Positions 7,077 to 15,559 of a DNA stretch of 64,000 nucleotides are shown one piece after another. The notes beneath the pieces are model-generated. The model saw only the letters and a list, made by a program, of their open reading frames with translations. It was not told the DNA's origin and did not search any database. Within the stretch, counting starts at the first letter, position 1; the number at the start of each line of letters is the position of its first letter. The translations under genes were made by a program, and so were the position numbers. Source of the DNA: Sphingomonas aurea (lineage in GTDB: Bacteria; Pseudomonadota; Alphaproteobacteria; Sphingomonadales; Sphingomonadaceae); contig NZ_JAUUDS010000002.1 in NCBI RefSeq assembly GCF_030678875.1, forward strand, positions 62,001-126,000, in the 5' to 3' direction.

Positions 7077-8086
7077 CCGACATTCCTGTCCAGGATCGCT
7101 GCCGCAACCGCTTGCTGACGATAATCGCAGCCATCATGGTCATCGCGGCTTTGCGGATCGGCTTCGCCGTCACGATGCCGATCGCGTTCGCTGCGATCAC
7201 TATAGCTGCTCTATGGCCACTCAAGCGATGGCTGGCAGGGTTCATGCCGTCCTGGGCGGCCTACACGCTGACGATGCTGGCCTTGGTAATCATCCTCGGC
7301 GCGTTCGCGGCCGCAGTCTATCTGTCTATCGGGCAGGTCATCGCGGTCATGGCTTCGGAGTGGCCAAACCTCGAACGTAGCTACGGCAAACTGGCAGTCT
7401 GGGCATCCAATCACGGCGTACCGCTATCCGGCACGGCCGATCGGCAGCGGATCGTCGCGCTGATCCAGATGTTGGCCAGCGGCGTCTATGCGTTCGTCAC
7501 CTATATCGGATTCATCGCATTGGTCGTCATGCTCGGCCTGCCCGAGGTGCCGCGCTTCCGTCGCAAGCTGCACGACATGGTGGACGGCAGCGAACGCCGA
7601 TCCATGCTGGACGTAGCCGAGGCGATTTCTGGGCAAATCCGCCGCTATCTTGGCACCACGCTCGCGACCAGCATCCTTACTGGCGTCGCCTCCGCATTGT
7701 GGTCCTGGATGACCGGCCTCGAACTCGCGCTGGTCTGGGGGCTGCTCAACTTCCTCCTCAACTTCGTACCCGTGATCGGCAATGTTGTCGGCATCGTTCC
7801 ACCGGTCCTCTACGCGCTTGTGCAGTTCGGCGGCTGGCACATGCCGGCGCTGGTGTTCATCGGTTTCGCGATCCTGCAGGTGACGATTAGCAACGTCGTG
7901 TACCCTCTCCTGCAGGGCAAGCAGCTATCGCTTTCTCCACTGGCGATCATCATCGCGATGACGGTTTGGAGTTGGGTATGGGGCATCGCTGGTGCGCTTA
8001 TCGCGGTGCCCCTTACCGCCGCGCTCGTGATCGTCTGTCGTCAGTTCGATCGCAGCCGCTGGATCGCCAAGTTGCTGTCGGCGTGA
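7073..8086 (+). CDS. AI-2E family (PerM-like) transporter
   Basis: A 337-residue membrane protein of the AI-2E/PerM family. It has about eight hydrophobic segments, with a large soluble part in the middle (about 90-180) and the family's C-terminal core: LNFLLNFVPVIGNVVGIVPP, then QGKQLSLSPLAIIIA and WGIAGALIAVPLTA. Characterised members export AI-2-like signals or act in sodium/proton exchange; the substrate here is unknown. Its ATG overlaps the stop of the YihY gene (ATGA), so the frame extending further upstream is not the real start. Confidence 0.85.
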   Translation: MTDIPVQDRCRNRLLTIIAAIMVIAALRIGFAVTMPIAFAAITIAALWPLKRWLAGFMPSWAAYTLTMLALVIILGAFAAAVYLSIGQVIAVMASEWPNLERSYGKLAVWASNHGVPLSGTADRQRIVALIQMLASGVYAFVTYIGFIALVVMLGLPEVPRFRRKLHDMVDGSERRSMLDVAEAISGQIRRYLGTTLATSILTGVASALWSWMTGLELALVWGLLNFLLNFVPVIGNVVGIVPPVLYALVQFGGWHMPALVFIGFAILQVTISNVVYPLLQGKQLSLSPLAIIIAMTVWSWVWGIAGALIAVPLTAALVIVCRQFDRSRWIAKLLSA

Positions 8087-8423
8087 GGCGGCTGGGAAGG
8101 CCGAACTTCTAGGATCGGCAAGGATTGTTATGGAAGCTATGCTGATCGAGGCGGGTCCGTTTTGAAGGTCATCATCAGCACGCCTGAGCAGATAGATGCG
8201 CTCATCTGCGTCTAGATAGCTTGAGTTTACGGGTAAGGAGTTGGTTAGATCGGCCATGCTGCACGACTATCAGCTGATTTGCTTCGGCTGTATCCTGCCG
8301 ATCTACCAACCCGGTAGTAGATCGGCGTCGACCGATAGGAACCACTCGACAGCGTCAGATCGGGCCGATTTCGAGATTTTCATCTTCTGGAGCCAGTCAC
8401 AACAGGTCGGGATTGGCTACTAA

Positions 8424-8445
8424 GACCCAATTTCCGCCGCTCAGC
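8424..8445 (+). repeat. Dispersed intergenic repeat, copy 1 (GACCCA-N11-TCAGC)
   Basis: GACCCA, 11 nt (ATTTCCGCCGC), then TCAGC. It shares spacing and most spacer bases with copies at 31258, 51716 and 62405, all in intergenic DNA and all in the same orientation. Confidence 0.55.
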
Positions 8446-8599
8446 AGCGAACCCATCCACGCCATGTCCGGCCGTTTGCTCACGAGTCCTGATCACACCG
8501 ATCAACCACATCTTCAAACTGTCGGTTTACCGCGCCTGCTTGATCTCGGTTGACTGATAGGCCGTTTGGCCTTCCGGCGCGATGGAGATGAGCAATGAG

Positions 8600-8737
8600 T
8601 CATTCGACATTGCCGGTTGTAGTGCACGAATAACTAGGTCCGTCGTCCGTCAGTTTCCATCCGAACACCACCGCATAAAAGGCTCGAGTAGTATCGATGT
8701 CACTCGCGGGAAGCTCGATGAAATCGATGCGGGCCAC
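8600..8737 (-). pseudogene. Truncated VOC/glyoxalase-fold gene (N-terminal stub)
   Basis: A 45-codon frame starts at a GTG with an AAGGGAT upstream. It reads VARIDFIELPASDIDTTRAF and then YAVVFGWKLTDDGPSYS, which is the first beta-alpha-beta of a vicinal-oxygen-chelate (glyoxalase-like) domain. It then hits unrelated sequence and a stop. Intact members are about 110-130 residues, so over half is missing. It is not expected to be functional. Confidence 0.6.
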
Positions 8738-8961
8738 TGACAATATCCCTTTTAACAAAACCGCTTCAGATAATCCTGAGCGCTGTCGATCGACACGTTG
8801 CATCACCTGTTCCCGTCAACGGCAACACGTCGAACCGACTGCTTGGCTGAGCTATCCAGACCGATGGTCAAGCTCCCGCCCTTCGTTGCTGAATTGGGGT
8901 TGGCATCCCGGCCGCCAGGGTAGCATATCTGCACATGATCGCGGGGGAATAGGAAACGGTC

Positions 8962-9453
8962 GTGCTGACATTTATGCTCATGCTGGCAACACCGGCCTAC
9001 ACCGTACCGCCGGGTCTGGCAGGGGTGGCCGGCTTGCAAGGTTGCTGGCGAGTAAGCGGGCAGGTTCAGGGCAAAGACTCGCCGTCGATCGCGCGGGGCG
9101 AATGGCATTTAGGCAGGCGCTACTTCACGCTGCACCTGCGCGCGACCGGATCGGACCCGTATGAGGCGGCAATCACCTATGGTGCCGGTGAGAAACCCCC
9201 GGCCATCGGCTCGGTATTTTCCGACACTTTTGGTGGGCTGTACGAACCCTCGCTCGGTCTCGGCGAGCTTGAACAGGACGGGTTCGTGCAACGCTACCGT
9301 TTCGCGGATGCGACATATGTAAATCGGTTCAGCCGCTCCGGCACTGGCTGGCGTTGGACCATTACGGAGGAAATCAAGGAAAAGCCGCCGTCAGTCTTTG
9401 CGGACTATCGCCTGCGCGCGGCTTCATGCCGCGGAATGAAGTTTGATTATTGA
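8962..9453 (+). CDS. Hypothetical secreted protein, 163 aa
   Basis: Unrecognised family. The frame starts at a GTG after a purine-rich GGAAACG. Residues 1-14 are hydrophobic, ending TPAYTV, and look like a short signal peptide. The remainder is rich in beta-prone segments: a GCWRVSGQVQGK stretch, then YFTLHLRATGSDPYEAAITY, then RYRFADATYVNRF. It ends with a cysteine (RAASCRG) that could pair with Cys28. This resembles small lipocalin-like or DUF1579-type periplasmic proteins in general shape, but I cannot assign it. It stands alone in a gene-poor region. Confidence 0.55.
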   Translation: MLTFMLMLATPAYTVPPGLAGVAGLQGCWRVSGQVQGKDSPSIARGEWHLGRRYFTLHLRATGSDPYEAAITYGAGEKPPAIGSVFSDTFGGLYEPSLGLGELEQDGFVQRYRFADATYVNRFSRSGTGWRWTITEEIKEKPPSVFADYRLRAASCRGMKFDY

Positions 9454-9901
9454 GGTAATCGGCCCGAGCGCCCTTCCAAAAGGGGCCGAGCGGGGGGCAG
9501 CAGCCGAGCCGCCATCGACCTTGGCGGTCGCCGGGCGCTGCTTTCCCAAAAGCTGTTCCGATTGCAGTTCCCGAAACTGACAGGTGAAGACGGGAAAACG
9601 GGAATGCCGTAGCCGTCCCCAGCGAGGGTTTCCAAAGACCACAGGCGAGTAGCCGGCGATTTTTTCTGTATGCTGATTAACTGCACAGCGGCGGAATGAC
9701 CCACAAACCGCCACTCAGAGTTGATTGCCCGCTTCCGATTTCCGGACGTTGGTTCATGCGAGCAAACCGTTGCTTCAGCTACGCGTGCCGTGAGCTTGGG
9801 CGTGCCGCCAGGCGAGCACCTGTCCTCCGCTTAACTGCGGGCACTCATTCGCGCTGCCCTAAACAGCGAGGCGGTCAGCCCGCCTCGAGGCGTATCGCGG
9901 C
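9454..9901. other. 448-nt intergenic region
   Basis: I see no credible gene. Just after the preceding stop there is a loose inverted repeat, CGGCCC...GGGCCG, enclosing GCCCTT/AAGGGG (about 9467-9500), which could terminate the upstream gene. A T-run lies near 9660. The rest shows no readable structure. Confidence 0.4.
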
Positions 9902-11836
9902 TCAGCTACCCTGCCGATCGACCTTCATCTCGGCCAATCGCCAGCGCTCCATCTGCGTCAGCACGTCGTTTGCAATCTGGCTGGCCGTGAACCCGGTCAG
10001 ATCCCGAAAGCCCGCTTCACCGTTCGTCTGCGCAGCGAGCATCCATGCCAGGCTTCGACGCTTCTCGGGTGCTTCCAGCGCCGTGTATGCGGCGAGCGGG
10101 CGCGACCGCGGCAACAGACGATAGATGAACGGCCGACCATCCGATCCGGTGATGGTGAGTTCGATCAAACTCTCGGAGCGTTCCAGTTGGCTGTCCGTCC
10201 AGCCCTCCCTCTCCATCGCCTCCTGAACCGACAGCAATGCCGGCCCGCCCTGCAGCCGCATCTGCTCGACGATGTCGGCGCGGCGGGCGGGCACCAGCAG
10301 CCGCTTGATCCGCTCGCTCATCGCCGGACCCTCGCCTGGCAGCATTACCCCTGCAAGATCCGCATTGGTCTGGCGGATCAGACCGGCGGCCAGCAGCAGC
10401 ATGATGAAGCAGAAGGGCAGCGCAGCCAGCAAGGTCGCCGACTGCAAGGCACCGAGACCGCCTGCCACCAGCAGTAGCGTCGCAGTCGCCCCTAGCAGGA
10501 TGCACCAGTACATACGCTGCCATCGCGGCGTCTCCTCGGCGCCGCCCGACGCCAGCGTATCGATCACCAAGGCGCCCGAATCTGCCGACGTCACGAAGAA
10601 CACGGCGACAAGGAGGATCGCCAAGGTCGAGGTGACGCCCGCGGCAGGCAGATATTCCAGAAACTTGAACAGGGCGGTGGAAAGGTTCGCTTGCACCGCA
10701 TCGGCGATGCCGCCGGCGGCACCGCCGAGATCGAGCGCGATGGCCGTGTTGCCGAACACCGTCATCCACAGGAAGGTAAAGGCGGTCGGCACGAACAGCA
10801 CGCCGATAACGAACTCGCGGATGGTTCGCCCGCGCGAGATGCGCGCGATGAACATCCCGACGAACGGCGACCAGGCGATCCACCATGCCCAGTAGAACAA
10901 CGTCCAGTCGGCCATCCACGCCCGCGGCTCGTACGCGTAGAGCGTGAAGGTCCGCATAACGAAGTGATCGAGGTACAGACCGAAATTCTGCACCAGCGCG
11001 CGCAGCAGGAACAAGGTCGGACCGACCGCCATCACGAACAGCATGAGCAAGACGGCGACGGTCAGGTTCAGCTCGGACAGGCGCCGGATCCCGCGGTCCG
11101 CCCCGCTCAGCACCGACAGCGTTGCCGCGCCCATCACCAGCACGATGACGATGATCTTCATCGTCGTCGTGTCGGGCAGACCATATTCATAGGCCAAGCC
11201 CGCCGTCATCTGCGACACGCCGAAGCCCAGCGACGTGGATACGCCGAAGACGGTGCCGCAGACCGCAAAGATATCGATTGCATCACCCAGCGGCCCGTTG
11301 ATCCGCTTACCCAGGATCGGCGATAGTCCGGACCGTAGCGTCAAGGGCATGTCTTTGCGGTAGGTAAAATAGGCCAGGCTCATGCCGACCAGCGCATAGA
11401 TCGCCCAGGCATGGACGCCGTAGTGGTGGAAGGTGATCGCCATCGCCTCACGCGCGGCGAGAATCGTGCCGCTCGGCGCCTCCGGTGGCGAGATGTAGTG
11501 CTGGATCGGCTCGGCAACCGCGAAATACATCAGGCCGATGCCCATGCCTGCCGCGAACAGCATGGCCAGCCACGATAAATAGGGGAAATCCGGCTCCGCA
11601 TCATCCGGGCCGAGCTTCAGCTTGCCCGCCGGTCCGAAACCGAGCGCCAGCACGACCACGAGAAACACTGCGACCGCTGAGATGTAGAACCAGCCGAACG
11701 TGTCGATCGCCCAACTCTGCGCGGCTTTGAACGCTGCATCGGCGGTGCCCGGCATTGCGAGCGTCGTCGTCAACAGCAGGGCGATGATGCCGGAGGCACC
11801 CCAGAAAACCCGAGGATTGATTTCGCTCTTCATCAT
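9902..11836 (-). CDS. BCCT family betaine/choline transporter (BetT-like)
   Basis: A 644-residue sodium- or proton-coupled transporter of betaine, choline or carnitine, used for osmoprotection. Twelve hydrophobic segments fill the first 500 residues. The family signature is clear in FYWAWWIAWSPFVGMFIARI followed by SRGRTIREF, and GMGIGLMYFAVAEPIQHY marks TM3. A soluble C-terminal extension of about 140 residues (LLVPARRADIVEQ onward) resembles the regulatory tail of BetT-type members. The ATG at 11836 (MMKSEINPRVFWG) is taken because upstream codons overlap the neighbouring gene. The exact substrate cannot be told. Confidence 0.87.
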   Translation of the reverse strand: MMKSEINPRVFWGASGIIALLLTTTLAMPGTADAAFKAAQSWAIDTFGWFYISAVAVFLVVVLALGFGPAGKLKLGPDDAEPDFPYLSWLAMLFAAGMGIGLMYFAVAEPIQHYISPPEAPSGTILAAREAMAITFHHYGVHAWAIYALVGMSLAYFTYRKDMPLTLRSGLSPILGKRINGPLGDAIDIFAVCGTVFGVSTSLGFGVSQMTAGLAYEYGLPDTTTMKIIVIVLVMGAATLSVLSGADRGIRRLSELNLTVAVLLMLFVMAVGPTLFLLRALVQNFGLYLDHFVMRTFTLYAYEPRAWMADWTLFYWAWWIAWSPFVGMFIARISRGRTIREFVIGVLFVPTAFTFLWMTVFGNTAIALDLGGAAGGIADAVQANLSTALFKFLEYLPAAGVTSTLAILLVAVFFVTSADSGALVIDTLASGGAEETPRWQRMYWCILLGATATLLLVAGGLGALQSATLLAALPFCFIMLLLAAGLIRQTNADLAGVMLPGEGPAMSERIKRLLVPARRADIVEQMRLQGGPALLSVQEAMEREGWTDSQLERSESLIELTITGSDGRPFIYRLLPRSRPLAAYTALEAPEKRRSLAWMLAAQTNGEAGFRDLTGFTASQIANDVLTQMERWRLAEMKVDRQGS

Positions 11837-11907
11837 TCCAGTAGGTTCGGTTGTGTTCGTGAACGCCTGATACGCTTGTGCGTGCTTACCGCTGAGGATC
11901 CAACCCC

Positions 11908-13668
11908 TCAACCCGGCAGGCTGAGCGGCCGTGCCCTGGTCGTGCGGAGCCACTGAGAAACATCGGCGGTCAACAGTTCGGCCGTACGCCGGATCAGGCG
12001 ACGCAATCCATCGAATCCCGGTGGCTCGTCCGCCACGATACGACGCAGCTCAACGAGTTGCTTCGCCAGAACGGAATTGCGCTCCGCGGCTCCCGCGAAG
12101 TCGCCTTGCATGCGGATGCCGTAAATGGCGGCACCTATCGCCGGCAGCGCCGCGCTGACCACTGTCACGCCGATCGGCAAGCTGTGATGCGCGCCGGGTG
12201 CATGCGAGAACGTCCAGACGAGCTCGATGCCGAGCACGCCCGCGCAGACCAGTGCGGTGGTCGTGAACAGCGCGCCGCCCAGGCGATGCAGCCTATGCTC
12301 CAGCTTGTGCATCCGCCCGGCCTCTCGCCGAACGTAGCCGATCTGATCGTCGAGCAATGCGGCGAGACTGGCATGCGCCTCTTCGAGATAGGCCCTGTCG
12401 ATACGCGCGGATGGAAGACCGAGTCCCCGCGCAATGATCCGCCGCTCCTGTCCCGCGTAACCGGTATCCTGCCCCTGCGCTCCGCGCAGGAACAGGTCGC
12501 CAAGCATCGCGGACATCGAAAGGCAGCGGAGCTCCTCCGCGAGCGTGCGCTGATCCAGCCAGCGTCCGTGCCAACCCGCCCGCGATCCCCAACTGGTGAT
12601 AAGAAGGATCATCGCAATGGACGCGAACTCGCCGGCAGCAAGGATCGGTTTGACGGCAACGGGCACGACTAGGCCGAACAGCGCCAGCGCGACCGCGAGC
12701 GCGGCAAGCGCGAAGCTACTGACAAACGCGCTGCGAAAGAGTTGCGCAGCGAGGCTGGCTTCGCAGTCTGCAGTGTCGAACCGTGGCCAGAGCTGTGCTT
12801 CAACTCGCGCCCGCATCGAGCGGATTGGTGAGCTGTCTGATACTCGCACGACCGGACACGGCCGACGGAGATCGGCGAACCGGAAGTGTCGGACCCCGGT
12901 GAGCGCCAGAAGCAGTGGATAGGCGATGGCGAAGAGCGGCGGCGTATCGCGGACGTTTCGACGACGCAGATTGTCCTCACTGGCCGGCCGAGCGGCACCA
13001 AGGCGTATCATCAGCCCTGGCAGATCGTTCAGGCTCCCTCGCGCAACCGTGTCGATCGCTTCCGGTCCGGTATCGTGCTGATTGAGGCCGCTCCAAAGCA
13101 GCGCTGGCGGGATCGAGGCATCGGGATGGACGACGACGACCGGGATCGCGTGCGCGACCGCCTCCGCAACGATCTGCGCCGCACCGCCGCGTCCGCGCGC
13201 CGGCCCGCCGTCCCACACGGCGATAAGGATGTCGCTCTGCGTTAGGACCACCCGCCCCGCCCGCTCGTAAGCGGCGGCCTCGCCGCCGGGTTCGTCCCGG
13301 CTGCCCGGCAGTTCGAGAACGTCGACAGACGCGTCCAGTCGCGCGCGCAGGTCTGCGGCGCCGGCATGGTCGAAGTCGTCGGCGTAGTTGGCACGGCCGA
13401 ATGGCAGCACCGTATCAAGCTGCCATCCTCGCGCGAGCGCCGCGTCCGCCGCAAGCATGTCGGCACCCTCGGCCAGGCTGCCGACGAGCCGGAAGCTCTC
13501 CATCGGAGCCGCCCGCTCGATCGCGGCCATCACATCGACTAAGCGTCCGCCCAGCGCCGCGAGGTCAAACGCCGCCAGCCGCTCCAGGCGATGGCCGGTG
13601 ATCCCCACTGCGACGGGCGCTGCGGTAGCACCCCTGGCGAGGACGATAGGCTGACATTTGACGTCCAT
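11908..13668 (-). CDS. SLOG-like domain fused to SLATT-like four-TM region
   Basis: A 586-residue protein of unusual architecture. Residues 18-225 look like a Rossmann-type SLOG nucleotide-ligand-binding domain: VGITGHRLER at 21-30, GSLAEGAD at 63-70, then LPFGRANYADDF and a DILIAVWDGGPARGRGG loop. Four TM segments follow in two pairs (about 314-334, 341-360, 464-485 and 498-518). They are separated by cytoplasmic helices with GRWLDQRTLAEELR and later NSVLAKQLVELR, as in SLATT effectors. In known SLOG/SLATT systems a nucleotide signal opens a membrane effector. The ATG at 13668 is preferred because the upstream codons lie in non-conserved sequence. The function here is not known. Confidence 0.6.
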   Translation of the reverse strand: MDVKCQPIVLARGATAAPVAVGITGHRLERLAAFDLAALGGRLVDVMAAIERAAPMESFRLVGSLAEGADMLAADAALARGWQLDTVLPFGRANYADDFDHAGAADLRARLDASVDVLELPGSRDEPGGEAAAYERAGRVVLTQSDILIAVWDGGPARGRGGAAQIVAEAVAHAIPVVVVHPDASIPPALLWSGLNQHDTGPEAIDTVARGSLNDLPGLMIRLGAARPASEDNLRRRNVRDTPPLFAIAYPLLLALTGVRHFRFADLRRPCPVVRVSDSSPIRSMRARVEAQLWPRFDTADCEASLAAQLFRSAFVSSFALAALAVALALFGLVVPVAVKPILAAGEFASIAMILLITSWGSRAGWHGRWLDQRTLAEELRCLSMSAMLGDLFLRGAQGQDTGYAGQERRIIARGLGLPSARIDRAYLEEAHASLAALLDDQIGYVRREAGRMHKLEHRLHRLGGALFTTTALVCAGVLGIELVWTFSHAPGAHHSLPIGVTVVSAALPAIGAAIYGIRMQGDFAGAAERNSVLAKQLVELRRIVADEPPGFDGLRRLIRRTAELLTADVSQWLRTTRARPLSLPG

Positions 13669-13834
13669 TAGACGAGCACCGGCGCAATAGGGCCAGCACG
13701 GTTTTCCGCAGCCATGAAAGGCCGATACGGGTGACGAGACCGCTCCATTTTCGACACCTCCCGCGTTTTGGGGCCGAGGTAACCGGGATTGCGGCACCCG
13801 CCAAGGACGGTGTCGGCGAAGATCGCTAGCAGCA

Positions 13835-15337
13835 TCAGACCAGCCGCCCGAGAGCCCTGGCAAGCACATCGCACTCCGCCTGTCGGTAGCTGTCCAACTC
13901 CTCTAGGAAGCGACCAGTAACGCGTAACCTCGATGGCGAGACGGGGTCTCGCAGCAGCCCGCACGCCTCCAGGCTCTCGACGATCCGGCCCACGTGCATT
14001 CGCGACACGTCGAAGCGGCTCGCATAGTCGGTGAGAGAAATGTCGATCCAGCCCTCGCCCGCGCCCCCGCGTCTCCCGATCGCGTCCACCGCGATCGACA
14101 GAGCAACCGCCTGCCCCCGCGCCATCGATGGCACGCCGTTCAGACGAATACCCAGCGCGTCCTCCCCGGCGGTAAGGTCGTCCAGCAGCGCCGCGGCGAA
14201 GGCAGCGAGCAAAGGCGTCGTCCGCGTCCCGTCCTTTTCCATCGCCTCCAGCGCCAGAACGGCGCGATAGTCGCTCGCGGCCATGCTCCTGAGGTCGATG
14301 GCGAGCAGCTCGGCGAAGGACTTTCTCATGGCAGCTTGCACGCGATAAGGCCTGATCCGACCGGCCTGAAACCGTCCGGCGACATCGACGAAGCCGATAT
14401 CCTGCATGCGCGCCAACAGGCTGGCAGCACGACCGGCACTCATCAGTCCGGACTGACAGCTCAAGCCTTGCAAACGACGAGGATAGAACCCGCCGAGATG
14501 GTCCAGCCGGATCACGAGCAGACCGAGTGTCCGGCTCGGGAGATCGCGGAAGTTGCGGTGAAAGACCGGGTTCTGGTCGACGTGACGCGACGTTTCCAGG
14601 ACCCAGCGCTGAAGAACCGAAGACGGCTTGATATCCGGTCCGCGGACGAGGTCGGCTTGCTCGCCAGTGAGCGCAGGGCCGATATGGGTCGACACAGTCG
14701 CGATGCGAGGTGCTGCCGCTGGCCGTAGCCGCTCGACCGTCGGCAGGGAGGACGCCCACGCAGCCTCCCGCTCCATCAACTGCGCGACAAGCTCCTCGAG
14801 CGTCTCGACCGATCGCCCCAGCGCCTGCACCATCGCGCGTTGCACCGGCGTCAGCGCAGTGTGCCCCAGCGCCTGCACCGTCGTTAGGATCGCGTCGGCA
14901 GGGGCCCTCAACCGATCGCCGACGTCTGCCAGCGTCTCTTCCAACGCGCGCTGCGCGATCCGTACCTCGTCCTCGCGGAGGCGGTGCACGGTGACATCGC
15001 GGGCGCGGCCCAGGATCACGTCGCCCACCCGCCCCGCACGCCACTGGAGGTGCCGGTAGTGCCCATCGCGACGCCGATACCGGTTCACGAAATCGACGAC
15101 CTGACCGCATCGGTCGGCTTCCGCCATGCGCAGGAGCGTCGCGGGCACGTCGGCGGGATGGACGAGCGGCAGGAGAGGCGTATTCAGAACCTCGTCGGTC
15201 GAGAGCCCAAGCGTCGTTTCCCAGGCATGGTTCACGCGGACGAACCGCCCCTGCATGTCGCGCACGCACATCAGATCGGTAGCCCCATCGAACAGATTGA
15301 GCGACGGCTCTGCTTCGGGTTCCGTGGCGGCGATCAT
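13835..15337 (-). CDS. PAS-domain sensor with winged-helix C-terminus
   Basis: A 500-residue soluble protein. Residues about 12-118 form a PAS domain with PAC tail (LFDGATDLMCVRDMQGRFVR, then FVNRYRRRDGHYRHLQWRAG). A helical HisKA-like stretch follows at 120-190, but with no H-box histidine and no ATPase domain. The C-terminal half contains two segments that read as winged helices. The clearer one is at about 425-475: LTDYASRFDVSRMHVGRIVE, then LEACGLLRDP. It therefore looks like a one-component regulator sensing through PAS, but I do not recognise a named family. The SLOG/TM gene lies 166 nt downstream on the same strand and may be its target. Confidence 0.55.
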   Translation of the reverse strand: MIAATEPEAEPSLNLFDGATDLMCVRDMQGRFVRVNHAWETTLGLSTDEVLNTPLLPLVHPADVPATLLRMAEADRCGQVVDFVNRYRRRDGHYRHLQWRAGRVGDVILGRARDVTVHRLREDEVRIAQRALEETLADVGDRLRAPADAILTTVQALGHTALTPVQRAMVQALGRSVETLEELVAQLMEREAAWASSLPTVERLRPAAAPRIATVSTHIGPALTGEQADLVRGPDIKPSSVLQRWVLETSRHVDQNPVFHRNFRDLPSRTLGLLVIRLDHLGGFYPRRLQGLSCQSGLMSAGRAASLLARMQDIGFVDVAGRFQAGRIRPYRVQAAMRKSFAELLAIDLRSMAASDYRAVLALEAMEKDGTRTTPLLAAFAAALLDDLTAGEDALGIRLNGVPSMARGQAVALSIAVDAIGRRGGAGEGWIDISLTDYASRFDVSRMHVGRIVESLEACGLLRDPVSPSRLRVTGRFLEELDSYRQAECDVLARALGRLV

Positions 15338-15559
15338 CGTCCTACAAGACTACCGCATCCCGGTCGATTTGGCGACGCTTGACAGCTGATCCGAGTTCTC
15401 ACGTCCGAGCGTCCTAAATTTGTTCGGAGTGTCCCAGTTTTGTTCATGGGCGAACGGCCATGCCGAGGATAGCGATAAGTGGCTGATCCGGCGGAGTTGC
15501 TTGACGCTATCCGGCGATCCCGACAGCAATGCGCGGTGCGAGTAAAGGTGGGGGCTGCC

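Larger units (their letters stand above)
8087..8961. other. Gene-poor stretch with relics
   Basis: The 875 nt are less GC-rich than the flanks. They hold one dispersed GACCCA-N11-TCAGC repeat (8424-8445) and the stub of a glyoxalase-like gene (8600-8737, minus). I found no other credible coding sequence, RNA gene or transposase. It looks like an eroded junction. Confidence 0.5.

Noticed and set aside
8241..8423. A 60-codon plus-strand frame in the gene-poor stretch
   Set aside because: No family resemblance, no ribosome binding site and atypical composition; treated as intergenic.
15479..15559. Upstream GTG start for the TIR protein
   Set aside because: The extra 27 residues precede the TIR fold and the GTG at 15560 has a much better ribosome binding site.
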